Of a stretch of 64,000 nucleotides of DNA, positions 35,064 through 44,245 are shown in pieces. Origin of the DNA: Hominenteromicrobium mulieris (lineage in GTDB: Bacteria; Bacillota; Clostridia; Oscillospirales; Acutalibacteraceae); the NCBI GenBank assembly GCA_021029595.1, contig JAJJOY010000003.1, forward strand, positions 410,277 through 474,276. The letters are read 5' to 3'. Both the position numbers and the translations under genes were made by a program. Under the pieces are notes generated by a model. It was given only the letters and a program-made list of their open reading frames with translations, was not told the DNA's origin and searched no databases. Within the stretch, counting starts at the first letter, position 1, and the number at the start of each line of letters is the position of its first letter.

Positions 35064-36056
35064 TTATTTATAACGGTTCATGAAGTCGAGGTAATCGTCC
35101 TCCAGCGTGCGCTTCGGTTCTTCCTTACGCGGAGCGGTGTACGGGTCAGCCGTTTCCTGCTCGGCGGCACGGCGGCGCTGTTCCGCACGTCTGCGGCGCG
35201 CTTCGCGGCGCTTTTTGCGCACGCGCTGCCCGTGGATGTACACGATAAGCAGCAACACCGCAAAGACAATGACAAGCACCAAAACAAATTTCAAAATGCT
35301 GAAAATCACCGAGCCACCCTTAGGGCCGCTCGCTTCGGAGGATGCACTGCTTTCGGCCGCGGAAGATTCCGTACCGCCGGCGGTGGACTCTGCGCTGCTT
35401 GCAGTGCCCACAGCCGCCGAGTCTGTGGGGTTGCCGGATTTATACGTTTCCGCTGCCGCTGCCACGGCGTTAAAGAGCTTTAAAACACCGGCATCATATG
35501 CGCCGGTCTGAAAATCCGCTTCCAGATTATCGTGCAGCAAAGCGCTCAGCTCCGTGCCGGAGAACGCGCCGTGCAGGCCGTCACCGGCCACCGCCATATA
35601 GTCGCCGTCCGAAACAGAAAGGCCTATGATAAGCCCGTTTTTGCTGTCGCCGCCAAGCTTCCACGTGTCCATGACCTTTTTAAGGTAGGACACGCGGCCA
35701 TCATAATCGGATTTTTCGCCGGGCAAAGTGTTCATGGTGAACACCGCAATCTGCACACCATACGTCGCATTGAGGTCAGCGTTTTTATCGTTGATTACCG
35801 TTTTCGTACTGGCGGAAATCACACTCGCTTCGTCATAGACATAAAGATCCGCGGGCTGCTCCGGCACTTCGGCGTCCGCTGCCGTCGCGCTTACGGTGCT
35901 GCCCGTGTCGCCTCCGTCTTCGGAAGACGAGGTGCTCGTGTCGCCGTTTCCGGCTTCATCCGCAAACGCATACAGGTTGCCGGTGGAAAACACCATCAAA
36001 ACCACAAGGCATATCGCCGCAAAGCGTCCCATACCCGCTTTATATAGATTTTTCAT
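35064..36056 (-). CDS. TPM domain membrane protein
   Basis: A 330-residue exported protein: signal peptide (residues 10-33), a Ser/Thr/Asp-rich linker, a TPM domain at about 70-205 (YVYDEASVIS, NGLIIGLSVSDGDYMAVAG), a Ser/Ala-rich spacer, one membrane segment near 255-277, and a very Arg-rich cytoplasmic tail ending in an acidic motif. TPM domains are found in Psb32/YgcG-like proteins; some have phosphatase activity. The start is ATG 36,056 (AAGGCAGGG upstream), which places the signal peptide at the N-terminus. Confidence 0.82.
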   Translation of the reverse strand: MKNLYKAGMGRFAAICLVVLMVFSTGNLYAFADEAGNGDTSTSSSEDGGDTGSTVSATAADAEVPEQPADLYVYDEASVISASTKTVINDKNADLNATYGVQIAVFTMNTLPGEKSDYDGRVSYLKKVMDTWKLGGDSKNGLIIGLSVSDGDYMAVAGDGLHGAFSGTELSALLHDNLEADFQTGAYDAGVLKLFNAVAAAAETYKSGNPTDSAAVGTASSAESTAGGTESSAAESSASSEASGPKGGSVIFSILKFVLVLVIVFAVLLLIVYIHGQRVRKKRREARRRRAEQRRRAAEQETADPYTAPRKEEPKRTLEDDYLDFMNRYK

Positions 36057-36104
36057 CCAATCCCTGCCTTTCGGCAGCCCGGCTGTGCCCGGCCGCGTAA
36101 AATA

Positions 36105-36142
36105 ATACCGCACAAAACCTGTTTCGTAGTTTTATGCGGTAT
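36105..36142 (+). repeat. palindromic element ATACCGCACAAAAC, first copy
   Basis: ATACCGCACAAAAC (36,105-36,118) and GTTTTATGCGGTAT (36,129-36,142) pair with one mismatch. The same arm sequence occurs at 59,473-59,510. It lies in the leader of the TPM gene, where it could form an RNA hairpin. Confidence 0.6.
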
Positions 36143-36158
36143 CGGTTCTGTTGTACCT

Positions 36159-36187
36159 ATTTTAAGAGAATTTTTCGCTGCTGTCAA
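36159..36187 (-). promoter_or_regulatory. promoter of the TPM gene
   Basis: On the minus strand TTGACA (36,187-36,182) and TAAAAT (36,164-36,159) are separated by 17 bases. The start codon is about 100 bases downstream, after the palindrome at 36,105-36,142. Confidence 0.75.
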
Positions 36188-36225
36188 GTAAAGCCAAGAC
36201 TTTGCATCTTACGATCCTCTTAAGG

Positions 36226-38595
36226 TTATTTCAGCTCTACAATCGTCACGCCGCTTTCGCCCTCACCATATACGCCGAGGCGAAAGGATTTCACGGCCTT
36301 GTGGCGGCGCAAATGCTGCTGAATGCCGTTTCTCAATATACCTGTACCTTTGCCGTGGATAATCGTCAGCATGTTGAGATTGTGCATCAAAGCGTGATCG
36401 ATAAACGCATCCACTTCCATGAGCGCTTCTTCCAAATTCATGCCGCGCACATCCACTTCATTGCGCGCCGGAGCGGAATCCATCTTCTTCGTCACGGTGC
36501 GATGACCGCCTGCGGCTTTCTTCTTTTCCTTCGGCTTCTGGTCGGTCAGGCGCAGGTTTTTCAGCGGCACGCGCGTTTTGATGATGCCTGCCTGCACCAA
36601 AATCTGGTCGCCGTTTTTCGGCACATCCAAAACGGTCGCAATCTTATCGATGTCGTAAATCAGTACCGTATCGCCGACCTGTAAGGGACGCGGCAACACA
36701 TAATCTTCGTCTATACGGCGCTCGTGCACCGGGTCGCTGACCTTTTCCATATCGCGGATGCCTGCCTTCAGGCGCGCTTTCTGCTCTGCGGTCAATAATT
36801 TCTGCTTATTGCGGCGCAGGTCTTCGAGCTCGTCTAACAGGCTCTGGGCTTCGCGGCGCGTTTTCTGCACAAGCTCCGCCGCTTCCATTCTGGCGCGCTC
36901 AATTTCGTGCTTCGCGTCCTTTTCGGCGCGGTCGCGCAGCGCTTCAGCCTCTTTTTCCATGTTCTGCGCTTTCAAACGCAGCTGCTCGGCACTTTCACGC
37001 TCATCTTCCATTTTGCGGCGGCTCTCCTCCAAGCGGGAGACGACCTCCTCAAACATAGTGCTTTCATCGGAAACGAGTTCCTTTGCGTGCTCTACGATGT
37101 TCGCCGGCATACCGAGACGTGCGGAAATGGCAAATGCGTTGGAACGACCCGGTACGCCGATGAGCAGGCGATACGTCGGGCGCAGCGTCGCCACGTCAAA
37201 TTCGCAGCAGGCGTTTTCAACGCCAACGGTCTGAATGGCATATGCCTTCAGCTCTGCGTAATGCGTTGTCGCCATCACGCGCGTGCCTTTGGTGCGCATG
37301 GCTTCGATGATGGAAATAGCAAGCGCGGCGCCCTCGACCGGGTCGGTGCCCGCACCGAGCTCATCGATTAGGATAAGACTCTTGTCGTCCGCAATGTTGA
37401 GAATGCGGATGATATTCGTCATGTGCGCCGAGAACGTGGAGAGAGACTGCTCAATGCTCTGCTCATCGCCGATGTCCGCCAAAACGTGGTCGAAAATCGA
37501 AACTTCGCTGCCATCCGCCGCGGGGATCATCAGGCCGCACATGGTCATCAGCGTCAAAAGGCCCGCCGTTTTCAGCGAGACAGTCTTGCCGCCGGTGTTC
37601 GGACCGGTGACGATGAGCGCATCAAAATCACTGCCGAGGTACAGATCGGTCGGCACGACCTTATTTTTATCGATGAGCGGGTGACGCGCCGATTTGATGG
37701 CGATGCGCCCCTCCTGATTGAGCTTCGGCACGGTCGCCTTCATTTTGTAGGCGAGCTGCCCTTTTGCGAAAATGAGATTCAGCTCCACCGCCGCGCGGTA
37801 GCTCTGGATGATGCCGTCCGCAAACTCGCCGATCTCACGGGAAAGCTCCGTCAAGATGCGGTCGATCTCGTCCTTTTCGTCCGAGCGCAACACGCGGATT
37901 TCGTTGTTCGCCTCCACAACGCCGATCGGCTCAATAAACACGGTGGCACCGCTGCCGGAGGAATCGTGAATGAGGCCCTTGACTTCATTGCGGAACTCCG
38001 CCTTAACCGGCACAACGTAGCGGCCGCCGCGTTGGGTGACAATGGCCTCCTGCAAATACTTTTGGTAGGTCTGCGAGCGGATCATTTTATCAAGCTGCTC
38101 GCGCACGCGCAGCGATGCCGCGCGGATCTTGCGACGGATAGCCGCCAAGGCGACGCTTGCGGTATCGGCAACTTCTTCCTCGCTGACGACGGTCATCGAG
38201 ATGCGATCTTCGATAAACTTGTTCGGCTGCAAGGTCTCGAAGCGGTAATCGAGCGCCGTTTTGACGCTTTCGCTTTTTTTACGCCAATCCGAAACACTGC
38301 GGATGGCACGCAATGTCGCGGCAACAGACAATAATTCCGCCAGATTCAGCACGCCGCCCGCTTCTGCGCGACGCAGCGCATTCGTGACATTCGTCATGCC
38401 GTAAAACGACGGTGCGCCGTACTTTGCCATTAAAACAAACGCGTCGTCCGTTTCCTGCAAAAGGCGCTCCACGTGGCGGATGTCGGTATCCGGCTCAATT
38501 TTCTGCGCCAGCTCCGCCGCATCCGGACAAGTGGTTTCATTTGCAAGCTGAAGCAGAATTTTATCCAGCTCCAGCGCTTTATGATCTTTCAGCAT
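36226..38595 (-). CDS. mutS2: endonuclease MutS2
   Basis: A 789-residue MutS2 protein, which in Firmicutes acts on recombination intermediates or collided ribosomes. Visible parts are the ATPase with Walker A GPNTGGKTVS near residue 330 and LIDELGAGTDP, a long coiled-coil region (residues 515-620), and the C-terminal Smr domain with DVRGMNLEEA and IHGKGTGILR. The start ATG 38,595 has GCAGGAAC upstream and begins at the usual family N-terminus. It follows recO on the same strand with about 50 bases between. Confidence 0.95.
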   Translation of the reverse strand: MLKDHKALELDKILLQLANETTCPDAAELAQKIEPDTDIRHVERLLQETDDAFVLMAKYGAPSFYGMTNVTNALRRAEAGGVLNLAELLSVAATLRAIRSVSDWRKKSESVKTALDYRFETLQPNKFIEDRISMTVVSEEEVADTASVALAAIRRKIRAASLRVREQLDKMIRSQTYQKYLQEAIVTQRGGRYVVPVKAEFRNEVKGLIHDSSGSGATVFIEPIGVVEANNEIRVLRSDEKDEIDRILTELSREIGEFADGIIQSYRAAVELNLIFAKGQLAYKMKATVPKLNQEGRIAIKSARHPLIDKNKVVPTDLYLGSDFDALIVTGPNTGGKTVSLKTAGLLTLMTMCGLMIPAADGSEVSIFDHVLADIGDEQSIEQSLSTFSAHMTNIIRILNIADDKSLILIDELGAGTDPVEGAALAISIIEAMRTKGTRVMATTHYAELKAYAIQTVGVENACCEFDVATLRPTYRLLIGVPGRSNAFAISARLGMPANIVEHAKELVSDESTMFEEVVSRLEESRRKMEDERESAEQLRLKAQNMEKEAEALRDRAEKDAKHEIERARMEAAELVQKTRREAQSLLDELEDLRRNKQKLLTAEQKARLKAGIRDMEKVSDPVHERRIDEDYVLPRPLQVGDTVLIYDIDKIATVLDVPKNGDQILVQAGIIKTRVPLKNLRLTDQKPKEKKKAAGGHRTVTKKMDSAPARNEVDVRGMNLEEALMEVDAFIDHALMHNLNMLTIIHGKGTGILRNGIQQHLRRHKAVKSFRLGVYGEGESGVTIVELK

Positions 38596-38646
38596 TTTGT
38601 TCCTGCTTTCTTTTCGTACCCGGTTTTGCCGGGTCAATCTCCTCTG

Positions 38647-39393
38647 TTAATCCAAAAACGTTTTATAAAACTCCAAGGTCTTCGGTACGGTATGTAATGT
38701 ATGGACAACGTAGCTTTCCGTTGCGGCGTTCAGAATTTTCAGCGCATCCTCCGGCAGCGAGAAGTTATAGAGCTTTTCAAAATCCACATACGCAATGTGT
38801 CGCATGGCGGTCAGCACGCCCGGCGGCAGCGCAACATACGGTTCATTCGCGCCGTGAAAGCACTTGTCGCACAGAATAATGCCCCTTTGCGGCAGAAAGA
38901 ACATCGTTTCCGCCTCATACGCGGCGCAGTTTTCGCACGCAACTAAATTTGGCATATAGCCAGCCGACGAGAGCATACGCAGCTCTGTCACGGACTGCAA
39001 CAGCCGTATCGGCCGCGTGCCCTTTGATAAAAAATGCAGGGAATTTAAGATGAGCCGCAGGTATTCCTCGGAATCCGTATCCTCCGGCACCATTAAGTAC
39101 GCCAGCTCACAGAAATACTGCGCCAGCGAAAGCGCGGCGATGTCCCGCCGAATCCCGAAAAAGACCTCGATCGGCTCGGCATCGTCAATCATGTATTTTT
39201 CCCGCCCCTTAAAAATAGAAAGGCGGGAATAGCACAAAAGCTGCGTTGCGGCGCTTTTGCTGTCCTTTAAGTTTTTGGCGCGGCGGGCAAACGCACGCAC
39301 CACGCCCGCGTCACGCGTCAGCACCGTGACAAGGCGGTCGCTCTCGCCCACCGTCTGCTCCCGAATGATGAGTCCCTGGGTCTTTACCTGCAT
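38647..39393 (-). CDS. recO: DNA repair protein RecO
   Basis: A 248-residue RecO, which loads RecA on SSB-covered DNA. It has the N-terminal OB fold (QTVGESDRLVTVLTRD) and the zinc-binding cysteines CENC and CDKC in the central helical part (near residues 159-185). The start ATG 39,393, behind CAGGAGACTTTG, lies inside the 3' part of the yqzL-like gene, which it overlaps by 83 bases in another frame. Confidence 0.93.
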   Translation of the reverse strand: MQVKTQGLIIREQTVGESDRLVTVLTRDAGVVRAFARRAKNLKDSKSAATQLLCYSRLSIFKGREKYMIDDAEPIEVFFGIRRDIAALSLAQYFCELAYLMVPEDTDSEEYLRLILNSLHFLSKGTRPIRLLQSVTELRMLSSAGYMPNLVACENCAAYEAETMFFLPQRGIILCDKCFHGANEPYVALPPGVLTAMRHIAYVDFEKLYNFSLPEDALKILNAATESYVVHTLHTVPKTLEFYKTFLD

Positions 39394-39535
39394 CAAAGTC
39401 TCCTGCCGTAAAATCCACGTCGGCAAGCTCCCGGCGTGTAAGCTGCACGTAGCGGATGTAATCCTCCGCCTTGCCGCTTTTATAAAAGCTGTTCCACGCG
39501 GCATACGCCGCATTCTGCATCGGGGAATTTCGCAT
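39311..39535 (-). CDS. YqzL-like small protein, extended into recO
   Basis: A 74-residue protein with a very good RBS (TTAGGAGGCGTTTGT). Residues 10-36 (AAYAAWNSFYKSGKAEDYI) resemble YqzL, the short protein found between era and recO in Bacilli and Clostridia. The last 28 residues overlap the recO start in another frame and are low-complexity, so they may be a neutral read-through. Function unknown. Confidence 0.65.
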   Translation of the reverse strand: MRNSPMQNAAYAAWNSFYKSGKAEDYIRYVQLTRRELADVDFTAGDFDAGKDPGTHHSGADGGRERPPCHGADA

Positions 39536-39650
39536 ACAAACGCCTCCTAAACCGTATGGCTGTTTTTAGCTTCTGCGGTTTTTGCGGGTTTTATCCGTGG
39601 AAACGTCTGTCAATTTCTCAAAATGTGACCGTTTTCCCGAAAATCGCGGT

Positions 39651-40577
39651 TTATTGGTACTGGTCAAAATCGTGTTCGTTAAAGCCGAGCTTTGTGAGGA
39701 TCTGCGGGCGCTGGCGCCAGTCCTCCTTCACCTTTACCCAAAGGCGCAGGTTGATCTTGCAGCCGAAAAAGCGCTCCATGTCTTCTCTCGCCTTCGAGCC
39801 GATTTTTTTCAGCATTGCGCCGCCCTTGCCGATAATGATGCCCTTGTGCGTGGCGCGTTCGCAATAGATTGTCGCATCGATCTCCGTCAGGTTGCCGAGG
39901 TCGCGCATGCTTTCCGTCACGACTGCGACGCCGTGCGGAATCTCTTTATCCGTAAAGCGCAGAATTTTCTCGCGCACGATTTCGGACGCAATGACGCGCT
40001 CCGGCTGGTCTGTGAGTGTATCTTCCGAGAAGAAGTGTCCGCCCGGCTCCGCCAGTGCGATGAGCTCCTCACGCAGCGCGTCCATGCCGTTGCCGTCCTG
40101 CGCGGAGACCGGCACCACAGCTTCAAAGTCGTAGAGCGCGGAGAGCTTCGCAATCTGCTCCATCAAAACGCTTTTGTCCTGCAAAAGGTCAATCTTATTG
40201 ATGGCGAGCAGCGCCGGCACACCCAAATCTTTAAAGCGGTGCACAAGCTCTTCATCTGCTTTGGAGATTTTCGTATTTGCCTCCACGACGAGCAGGCAGG
40301 CGTCCACATCTGCGACGGACGAGGTAACGCTTTTCACCATGTAATCGCCGAGGGAGTTCTTCGGCTTGATGAGGCCCGGCGTATCGATGAACACCAGCTG
40401 CGTTTCGCCCTCTGTCCACACGCCCATAATGCGCGTGCGGGTGGTCTGCGGCTTATTGGAAACGATGGCAAGCTTCGTACCGAGCAGGCGGTTCAAAATA
40501 GAGGATTTGCCCACGTTCGGTCTGCCCACAATGGCGATAAACGCCGATTTTTCGTTCATGTAGTTTTCTGTATCCAT
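39651..40577 (-). CDS. era: GTPase Era
   Basis: A 308-residue GTPase needed for 16S rRNA processing and 30S assembly. G motifs are GRPNVGKSS (G1), DTPGL (G3) and NKID (G4); the C-terminal KH domain has RATHKGIIIGKGGAMLKKIG, which binds the 3' end of 16S rRNA. The start is ATG 40,577; an upstream GTG lacks an RBS. It belongs to the ybeY-dgkA-era block. Confidence 0.96.
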   Translation of the reverse strand: MDTENYMNEKSAFIAIVGRPNVGKSSILNRLLGTKLAIVSNKPQTTRTRIMGVWTEGETQLVFIDTPGLIKPKNSLGDYMVKSVTSSVADVDACLLVVEANTKISKADEELVHRFKDLGVPALLAINKIDLLQDKSVLMEQIAKLSALYDFEAVVPVSAQDGNGMDALREELIALAEPGGHFFSEDTLTDQPERVIASEIVREKILRFTDKEIPHGVAVVTESMRDLGNLTEIDATIYCERATHKGIIIGKGGAMLKKIGSKAREDMERFFGCKINLRLWVKVKEDWRQRPQILTKLGFNEHDFDQYQ

Positions 40578-40630
40578 AGTTTTCCCGGGGCACGCAGCCA
40601 CGGTTTCCTTTCTGATAATTTATATCTATA

Positions 40631-41137
40631 TCACTTTTTATGAAGCTTTTCCCGCACGCCGCATGGCCCTTTGAAAATGAAGAAAAAGGCCAAAATGAGC
40701 GACAGAATGGAAAGCACAAGGTAAAGCGGATTTGTGACGATTGTTATCAAAAGCGCTAAGATCGCTTCCGGCCGCCACAAAACGGCTATACCGACAAAAG
40801 CGGCAAAAACGGCGCACACAAGCACCGCTCCCGCCGCGATATCTTTTGTTTTGCCGATGAGCGGATTATAGCTTTTCTGCGCGTAATCACACAGCATCTC
40901 AATGGCGGTGTTGAACGCTTCCGCCGCGATAACCATCGCGATGGTCAAAAGCAGAACGCCGTATTCGCTGCGCGTTACGCCCAGAAAGGGCGAAAAAAAC
41001 AAAACGTATACCGCCGCTGTAAGGTGTATACGCATGTTTCGCTCCGTTTTCACGGTATGGAAAAATCCGCGCGCGGCATCGCGAAAGCTGTCCGCCTGCG
41101 TGCGGGTCTTACCGTTTGTTTTCCAATCCGGCACCAT
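40631..41137 (-). CDS. dgkA: diacylglycerol kinase family protein (undecaprenol kinase type)
   Basis: A 168-residue membrane kinase with the DgkA signature EAFNTAIEMLCDY and KDIAAGAVLV, four hydrophobic segments, and an extra C-terminal pair of membrane segments beyond the usual length of about 120-130 residues. It probably phosphorylates undecaprenol for cell-wall carrier recycling. It starts one base after the ybeY stop. Confidence 0.88.
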   Translation of the reverse strand: MVPDWKTNGKTRTQADSFRDAARGFFHTVKTERNMRIHLTAAVYVLFFSPFLGVTRSEYGVLLLTIAMVIAAEAFNTAIEMLCDYAQKSYNPLIGKTKDIAAGAVLVCAVFAAFVGIAVLWRPEAILALLITIVTNPLYLVLSILSLILAFFFIFKGPCGVREKLHKK

Positions 41138-41138
41138 G

Positions 41139-41633
41139 TTAAACGGTGTAGCTGGAAGTGCCCGGCAGGCCGAGCTGCGACATAACGTATTCTTCTTTTT
41201 CACGCATGCGCACGCGCTCCATGCCGCCGTTTTCGTGGTCATAGCCGAGCAGGTGCAGCATAGAATGCGCCGTCAGGTAGCCGATTTCGCGCTCTAAGCT
41301 GTGGCCGTAGCGCTTTGCCTGCGCCATTGCCATTTCCACAGAGAGTACAATGTCGCCGAGAATCTTCGCGCCGGTATCGTGGTTGATGTCATACACGCCG
41401 TTCTCACCCATGGGGAAAGAGAGCACGTCTGTTGCGGCATCTTTGTTGCGGTACTGCGCGTTTAGCTCGCGGATCTGCTCGTTGTCCACGAATGTCACGC
41501 TGATTTCAGCGGAATCCTCAAACTTCTCCATCCGCAGAACCGCGTGGCAACAGCGACGGATGAGCATGCGCACGCCGGTCGGCACTTTGACCGCTTTCTG
41601 GTTGTTTGTGATGATGACTCTGATTTTTTCCAT
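41139..41633 (-). CDS. ybeY: endoribonuclease YbeY (rRNA maturation factor)
   Basis: A 164-residue zinc-dependent RNase for 16S rRNA 3'-end processing. The metal motif is HSMLHLLGYDHE near residues 124-135. TDVLSFPMGE is a second family signature. RBS GAAAGGATTTTAGC. It lies between phoH and dgkA as in most Firmicutes. Confidence 0.95.
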   Translation of the reverse strand: MEKIRVIITNNQKAVKVPTGVRMLIRRCCHAVLRMEKFEDSAEISVTFVDNEQIRELNAQYRNKDAATDVLSFPMGENGVYDINHDTGAKILGDIVLSVEMAMAQAKRYGHSLEREIGYLTAHSMLHLLGYDHENGGMERVRMREKEEYVMSQLGLPGTSSYTV

Positions 41634-41657
41634 ATGCTAAAATCCTTTCGATAGGGG

Positions 41658-42611
41658 TTATTTTGCTGCGGACGCTTTTTCATACGCCCGAATGATATCC
41701 TGCACCAAGCGATGGCGCACAACGTCTTTTTCGGTAAAGCGGAAAACGGAAATGTCATCCACATTGCGCAGCACACGCATCGCATCCTTCAGGCCCGAGC
41801 GTCTGCCGTCCGGCAGATCAATCTGCGTGATGTCGCCTGTGATGACCATTTTGGAGTTGAAGCCGAGACGCGTCAGGAACATTTTCATCTGCTCGCAGGT
41901 GGTGTTCTGCGCCTCATCCAGAATGATAAAGCTGTCGTCGAGCGTTCTGCCGCGCATGTACGCAAGCGGCGCCACCTCAATGCTGCCGCGCTCCACAAGG
42001 CGGGCGTACGATTCCGCGCCGAGCATGTCGAACAGCGCATCGTAAAGCGGGCGCAGGTAGGGGTCTACCTTCTGTTGCAAATCACCGGGCAGAAAACCCA
42101 GCTTCTCGCCGGCTTCCACGGCAGGGCGCGTCAAGATGATGCGGTTCACCTGCTGCGCACGGAACGCCGTCACAGCCATGGCGACCGCAAGGTACGTTTT
42201 ACCGGTGCCCGCAGGGCCGACGCCGATGGTGATGGTGTTATTGCGAATATTGTCGCAATAATTCTTCTGTCCCACCGTTTTGGGCTTTACGGGCTTGCCT
42301 TTCGCCGTGATGCAGATGCAGCCGTCCGTAAGCGGCGCCATCTGTGCTTCGCTGTCCTCCATGACCATGTCGATGCAGTAGCCGACGTTCTGGTCGTTTA
42401 GAACTTCGCCCTTTTCGACAAGCCGCAAAAGGCTTTCTGCCGCACGCACCGCACGCGAAACACCGGGTTCTTCTCCGATGACGTGGATCTGCGAATCGCG
42501 GCAGGAAAACGTTACACCGAATGCCTTTTCCAGTCGCTTTGCGTTCACGTCAAAGCTGCCGAAAAGCTCTGCCGCGTATTCTGCTTTGTTTACATGAATG
42601 CTTCTTTCCAA
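41658..42611 (-). CDS. phoH: PhoH family ATPase
   Basis: A 317-residue PhoH-like P-loop ATPase with Walker A GPAGTGKT near residue 133 and Walker B FIILDEAQNT. An N-terminal KH-like domain is present. It is linked with ybeY in most Firmicutes and likely works in RNA metabolism. I chose TTG 42,611 because AAAAGGAGAACGAT lies just before it; an upstream GTG at 42,632 overlaps that RBS. In many relatives a pgpH (yqfF) gene lies between phoH and ybeY; it is absent here. Confidence 0.93.
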   Translation of the reverse strand: MERSIHVNKAEYAAELFGSFDVNAKRLEKAFGVTFSCRDSQIHVIGEEPGVSRAVRAAESLLRLVEKGEVLNDQNVGYCIDMVMEDSEAQMAPLTDGCICITAKGKPVKPKTVGQKNYCDNIRNNTITIGVGPAGTGKTYLAVAMAVTAFRAQQVNRIILTRPAVEAGEKLGFLPGDLQQKVDPYLRPLYDALFDMLGAESYARLVERGSIEVAPLAYMRGRTLDDSFIILDEAQNTTCEQMKMFLTRLGFNSKMVITGDITQIDLPDGRRSGLKDAMRVLRNVDDISVFRFTEKDVVRHRLVQDIIRAYEKASAAK

Positions 42612-42677
42612 ATCGTTCTCCTTTTGCCGCACAGCTTTGAAAAACCGTGCAGTCTAAAAAACCGAATTTCCTGTTTT

Positions 42678-42686
42678 ATTATAGCA
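42678..42686 (-). promoter_or_regulatory. extended -10 promoter upstream of phoH
   Basis: On the minus strand TGCTATAAT (42,686-42,678) is a full extended -10 element about 65 bases before the phoH start. No good -35 is seen, which is acceptable with an extended -10. It would allow vegetative expression of phoH-ybeY-dgkA-era apart from the sporulation genes upstream. Confidence 0.6.
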
Positions 42687-42725
42687 TAAGTGTTCCCAAT
42701 GTGGTTATGAAATTTTCAACGAAAT

Positions 42726-43973
42726 TTAGCCGTTTCCCTGTACATTTCCGACAAATACCCCTATATTCTCCGAATTTTCAGGCTCTTCAGGCAGGGTGAG
42801 CGGCGCCTCCTGCGCAATGTTTTCAAGACATACACACCGGGACGTGACGTAAACCGCGCCGTCTTTTGTCTGATATGTGATGTTTTCCGTAAGCACACGC
42901 CCGTCTTCTCCAAGCGCAAGCTTTTGCAGCTGATGCAGATTTTCAAGTGCGCGGCGCTGCGCTTCTTCCTCCGTGAACGTAACGGGCACGGTCTCCTCCT
43001 CATATACGCGCACCGTTTCCACCCATAGCGGCAATGTGTGCCCCTGCAAAACGAACGGCGTGCGGGTGTATGCCGTCTGGCCTTTCGGCGCGCCGGAAAG
43101 CGAGAGCGGCACGCGCACGCCCAAAATATACAGCGCGCGCTGTGTACCGAGGTCCGTTTCACGCACCGTTTCGGTACTAAGCGGACAGGATGCCGTGAAT
43201 GTGCGCTGTGTCTCCGCCAGAATCTCCGCACGGGCGCGGGTGTAAAAACAGCGCACGGGGTTATATTCCGGGTCATACGGGTCGCCCACCTGTGTGATGC
43301 CGGAAACGAGCACCTGCCCCGCGGCGCAGGCAGAACCGACTTTCACGAGCACCGTGCCGTTTTGCGCCGTGATAGAATGGATGAGCCCCGCGCGTGACGC
43401 GACGATGTCCCCCGTGCCGTCGTGCTCCGCGCCCTCCGCCTTTGTGACGGACGTGCGCAGCTCAAGCTGTACGGTACAACCCTCCGTGTTGAACGATGCC
43501 CACGAAAGCTCCGGCAACTCCTCCAAAAGCGCGACAGAGGCCAAAGCGGTATCGGTGCTTCGCGGCGCGCCGATATACACGCCAACGCGCTTTGCTGCCG
43601 CCAAAATTTCGCTTTCGGCATACGGAATATCTTCACCGGAGATCGTCATCTCCCAGTAAAAGCCGGAAAGGAACAGCATCAGCGCCACGCCGAGCGCCGT
43701 GCCAAGCAAAAGTCCCGGCCGGCGCAGCATGCGGCGGAACCGAAACGGGAAGCCGCTTTTCTCCGCAAGCTTCACCCGCGCGTGCGTGCGTTGTTTGATC
43801 TTATGCAGCTTTTTGTAGTCCTTCGAATACAAGGTGAAAAGCACGTCTTTCCCATCCTTTTGAAGTCGAATGGGGCGCAGACCCGTTTTCACCGCAATGT
43901 TCATAAACCGTGCCGTATCGCCCGAAACACGCGCCGTTGCCGTGCCGAGCACCCAATGCGTGATTTTCTTCAT
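42726..43973 (-). CDS. yqfD: sporulation protein YqfD
   Basis: A 415-residue membrane protein of the YqfD family, required for engulfment or forespore stability during sporulation. One membrane segment lies near residues 88-108 (LGVALMLFLSGFYW); the rest is probably outside the membrane. It overlaps yqfC by 4 bases. The pair is sigma-E-controlled in Bacillus subtilis. Confidence 0.9.
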   Translation of the reverse strand: MKKITHWVLGTATARVSGDTARFMNIAVKTGLRPIRLQKDGKDVLFTLYSKDYKKLHKIKQRTHARVKLAEKSGFPFRFRRMLRRPGLLLGTALGVALMLFLSGFYWEMTISGEDIPYAESEILAAAKRVGVYIGAPRSTDTALASVALLEELPELSWASFNTEGCTVQLELRTSVTKAEGAEHDGTGDIVASRAGLIHSITAQNGTVLVKVGSACAAGQVLVSGITQVGDPYDPEYNPVRCFYTRARAEILAETQRTFTASCPLSTETVRETDLGTQRALYILGVRVPLSLSGAPKGQTAYTRTPFVLQGHTLPLWVETVRVYEEETVPVTFTEEEAQRRALENLHQLQKLALGEDGRVLTENITYQTKDGAVYVTSRCVCLENIAQEAPLTLPEEPENSENIGVFVGNVQGNG

Positions 43974-44215
43974 GCGAACCTCACCGCCTCAATATGTCCC
44001 GTGATCACCGCGCCATCCTCTTCAAGACACAAAAGCCGTAGGCTTTGCCCCTCCACCCACACGGCGCGCCGCCCACAGCGCAGGCCGATCTTTTCCGTTT
44101 CGTATTCGATTACGCCGTCACAACCCTCTAAAATAAGCTTCGCCGTGCCGAGAATCTCCGTGCGTATCGTGCCGTCCTGCATGGCATAGCGCAGCTTATC
44201 TGCAAGCTCACCCAT
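43970..44215 (-). CDS. yqfC: sporulation protein YqfC (YabP/YqfC family)
   Basis: An 81-residue protein of the YabP/YqfC family (YETEKIGLRCGRRAVWVEG). It overlaps yqfD and starts the operon, divergent from ylbJ. Both are mother-cell genes in Bacillus, which supports a shared sporulation promoter region. Confidence 0.88.
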   Translation of the reverse strand: MGELADKLRYAMQDGTIRTEILGTAKLILEGCDGVIEYETEKIGLRCGRRAVWVEGQSLRLLCLEEDGAVITGHIEAVRFA

Positions 44216-44245
44216 GCGCCCACCCTCTTTCTTTTTACTCCTCTA

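Noticed and set aside
37423-38334. Plus-strand ORF opposite mutS2
   Set aside because: Shadow of the mutS2 coding frame, without RBS or family motifs.
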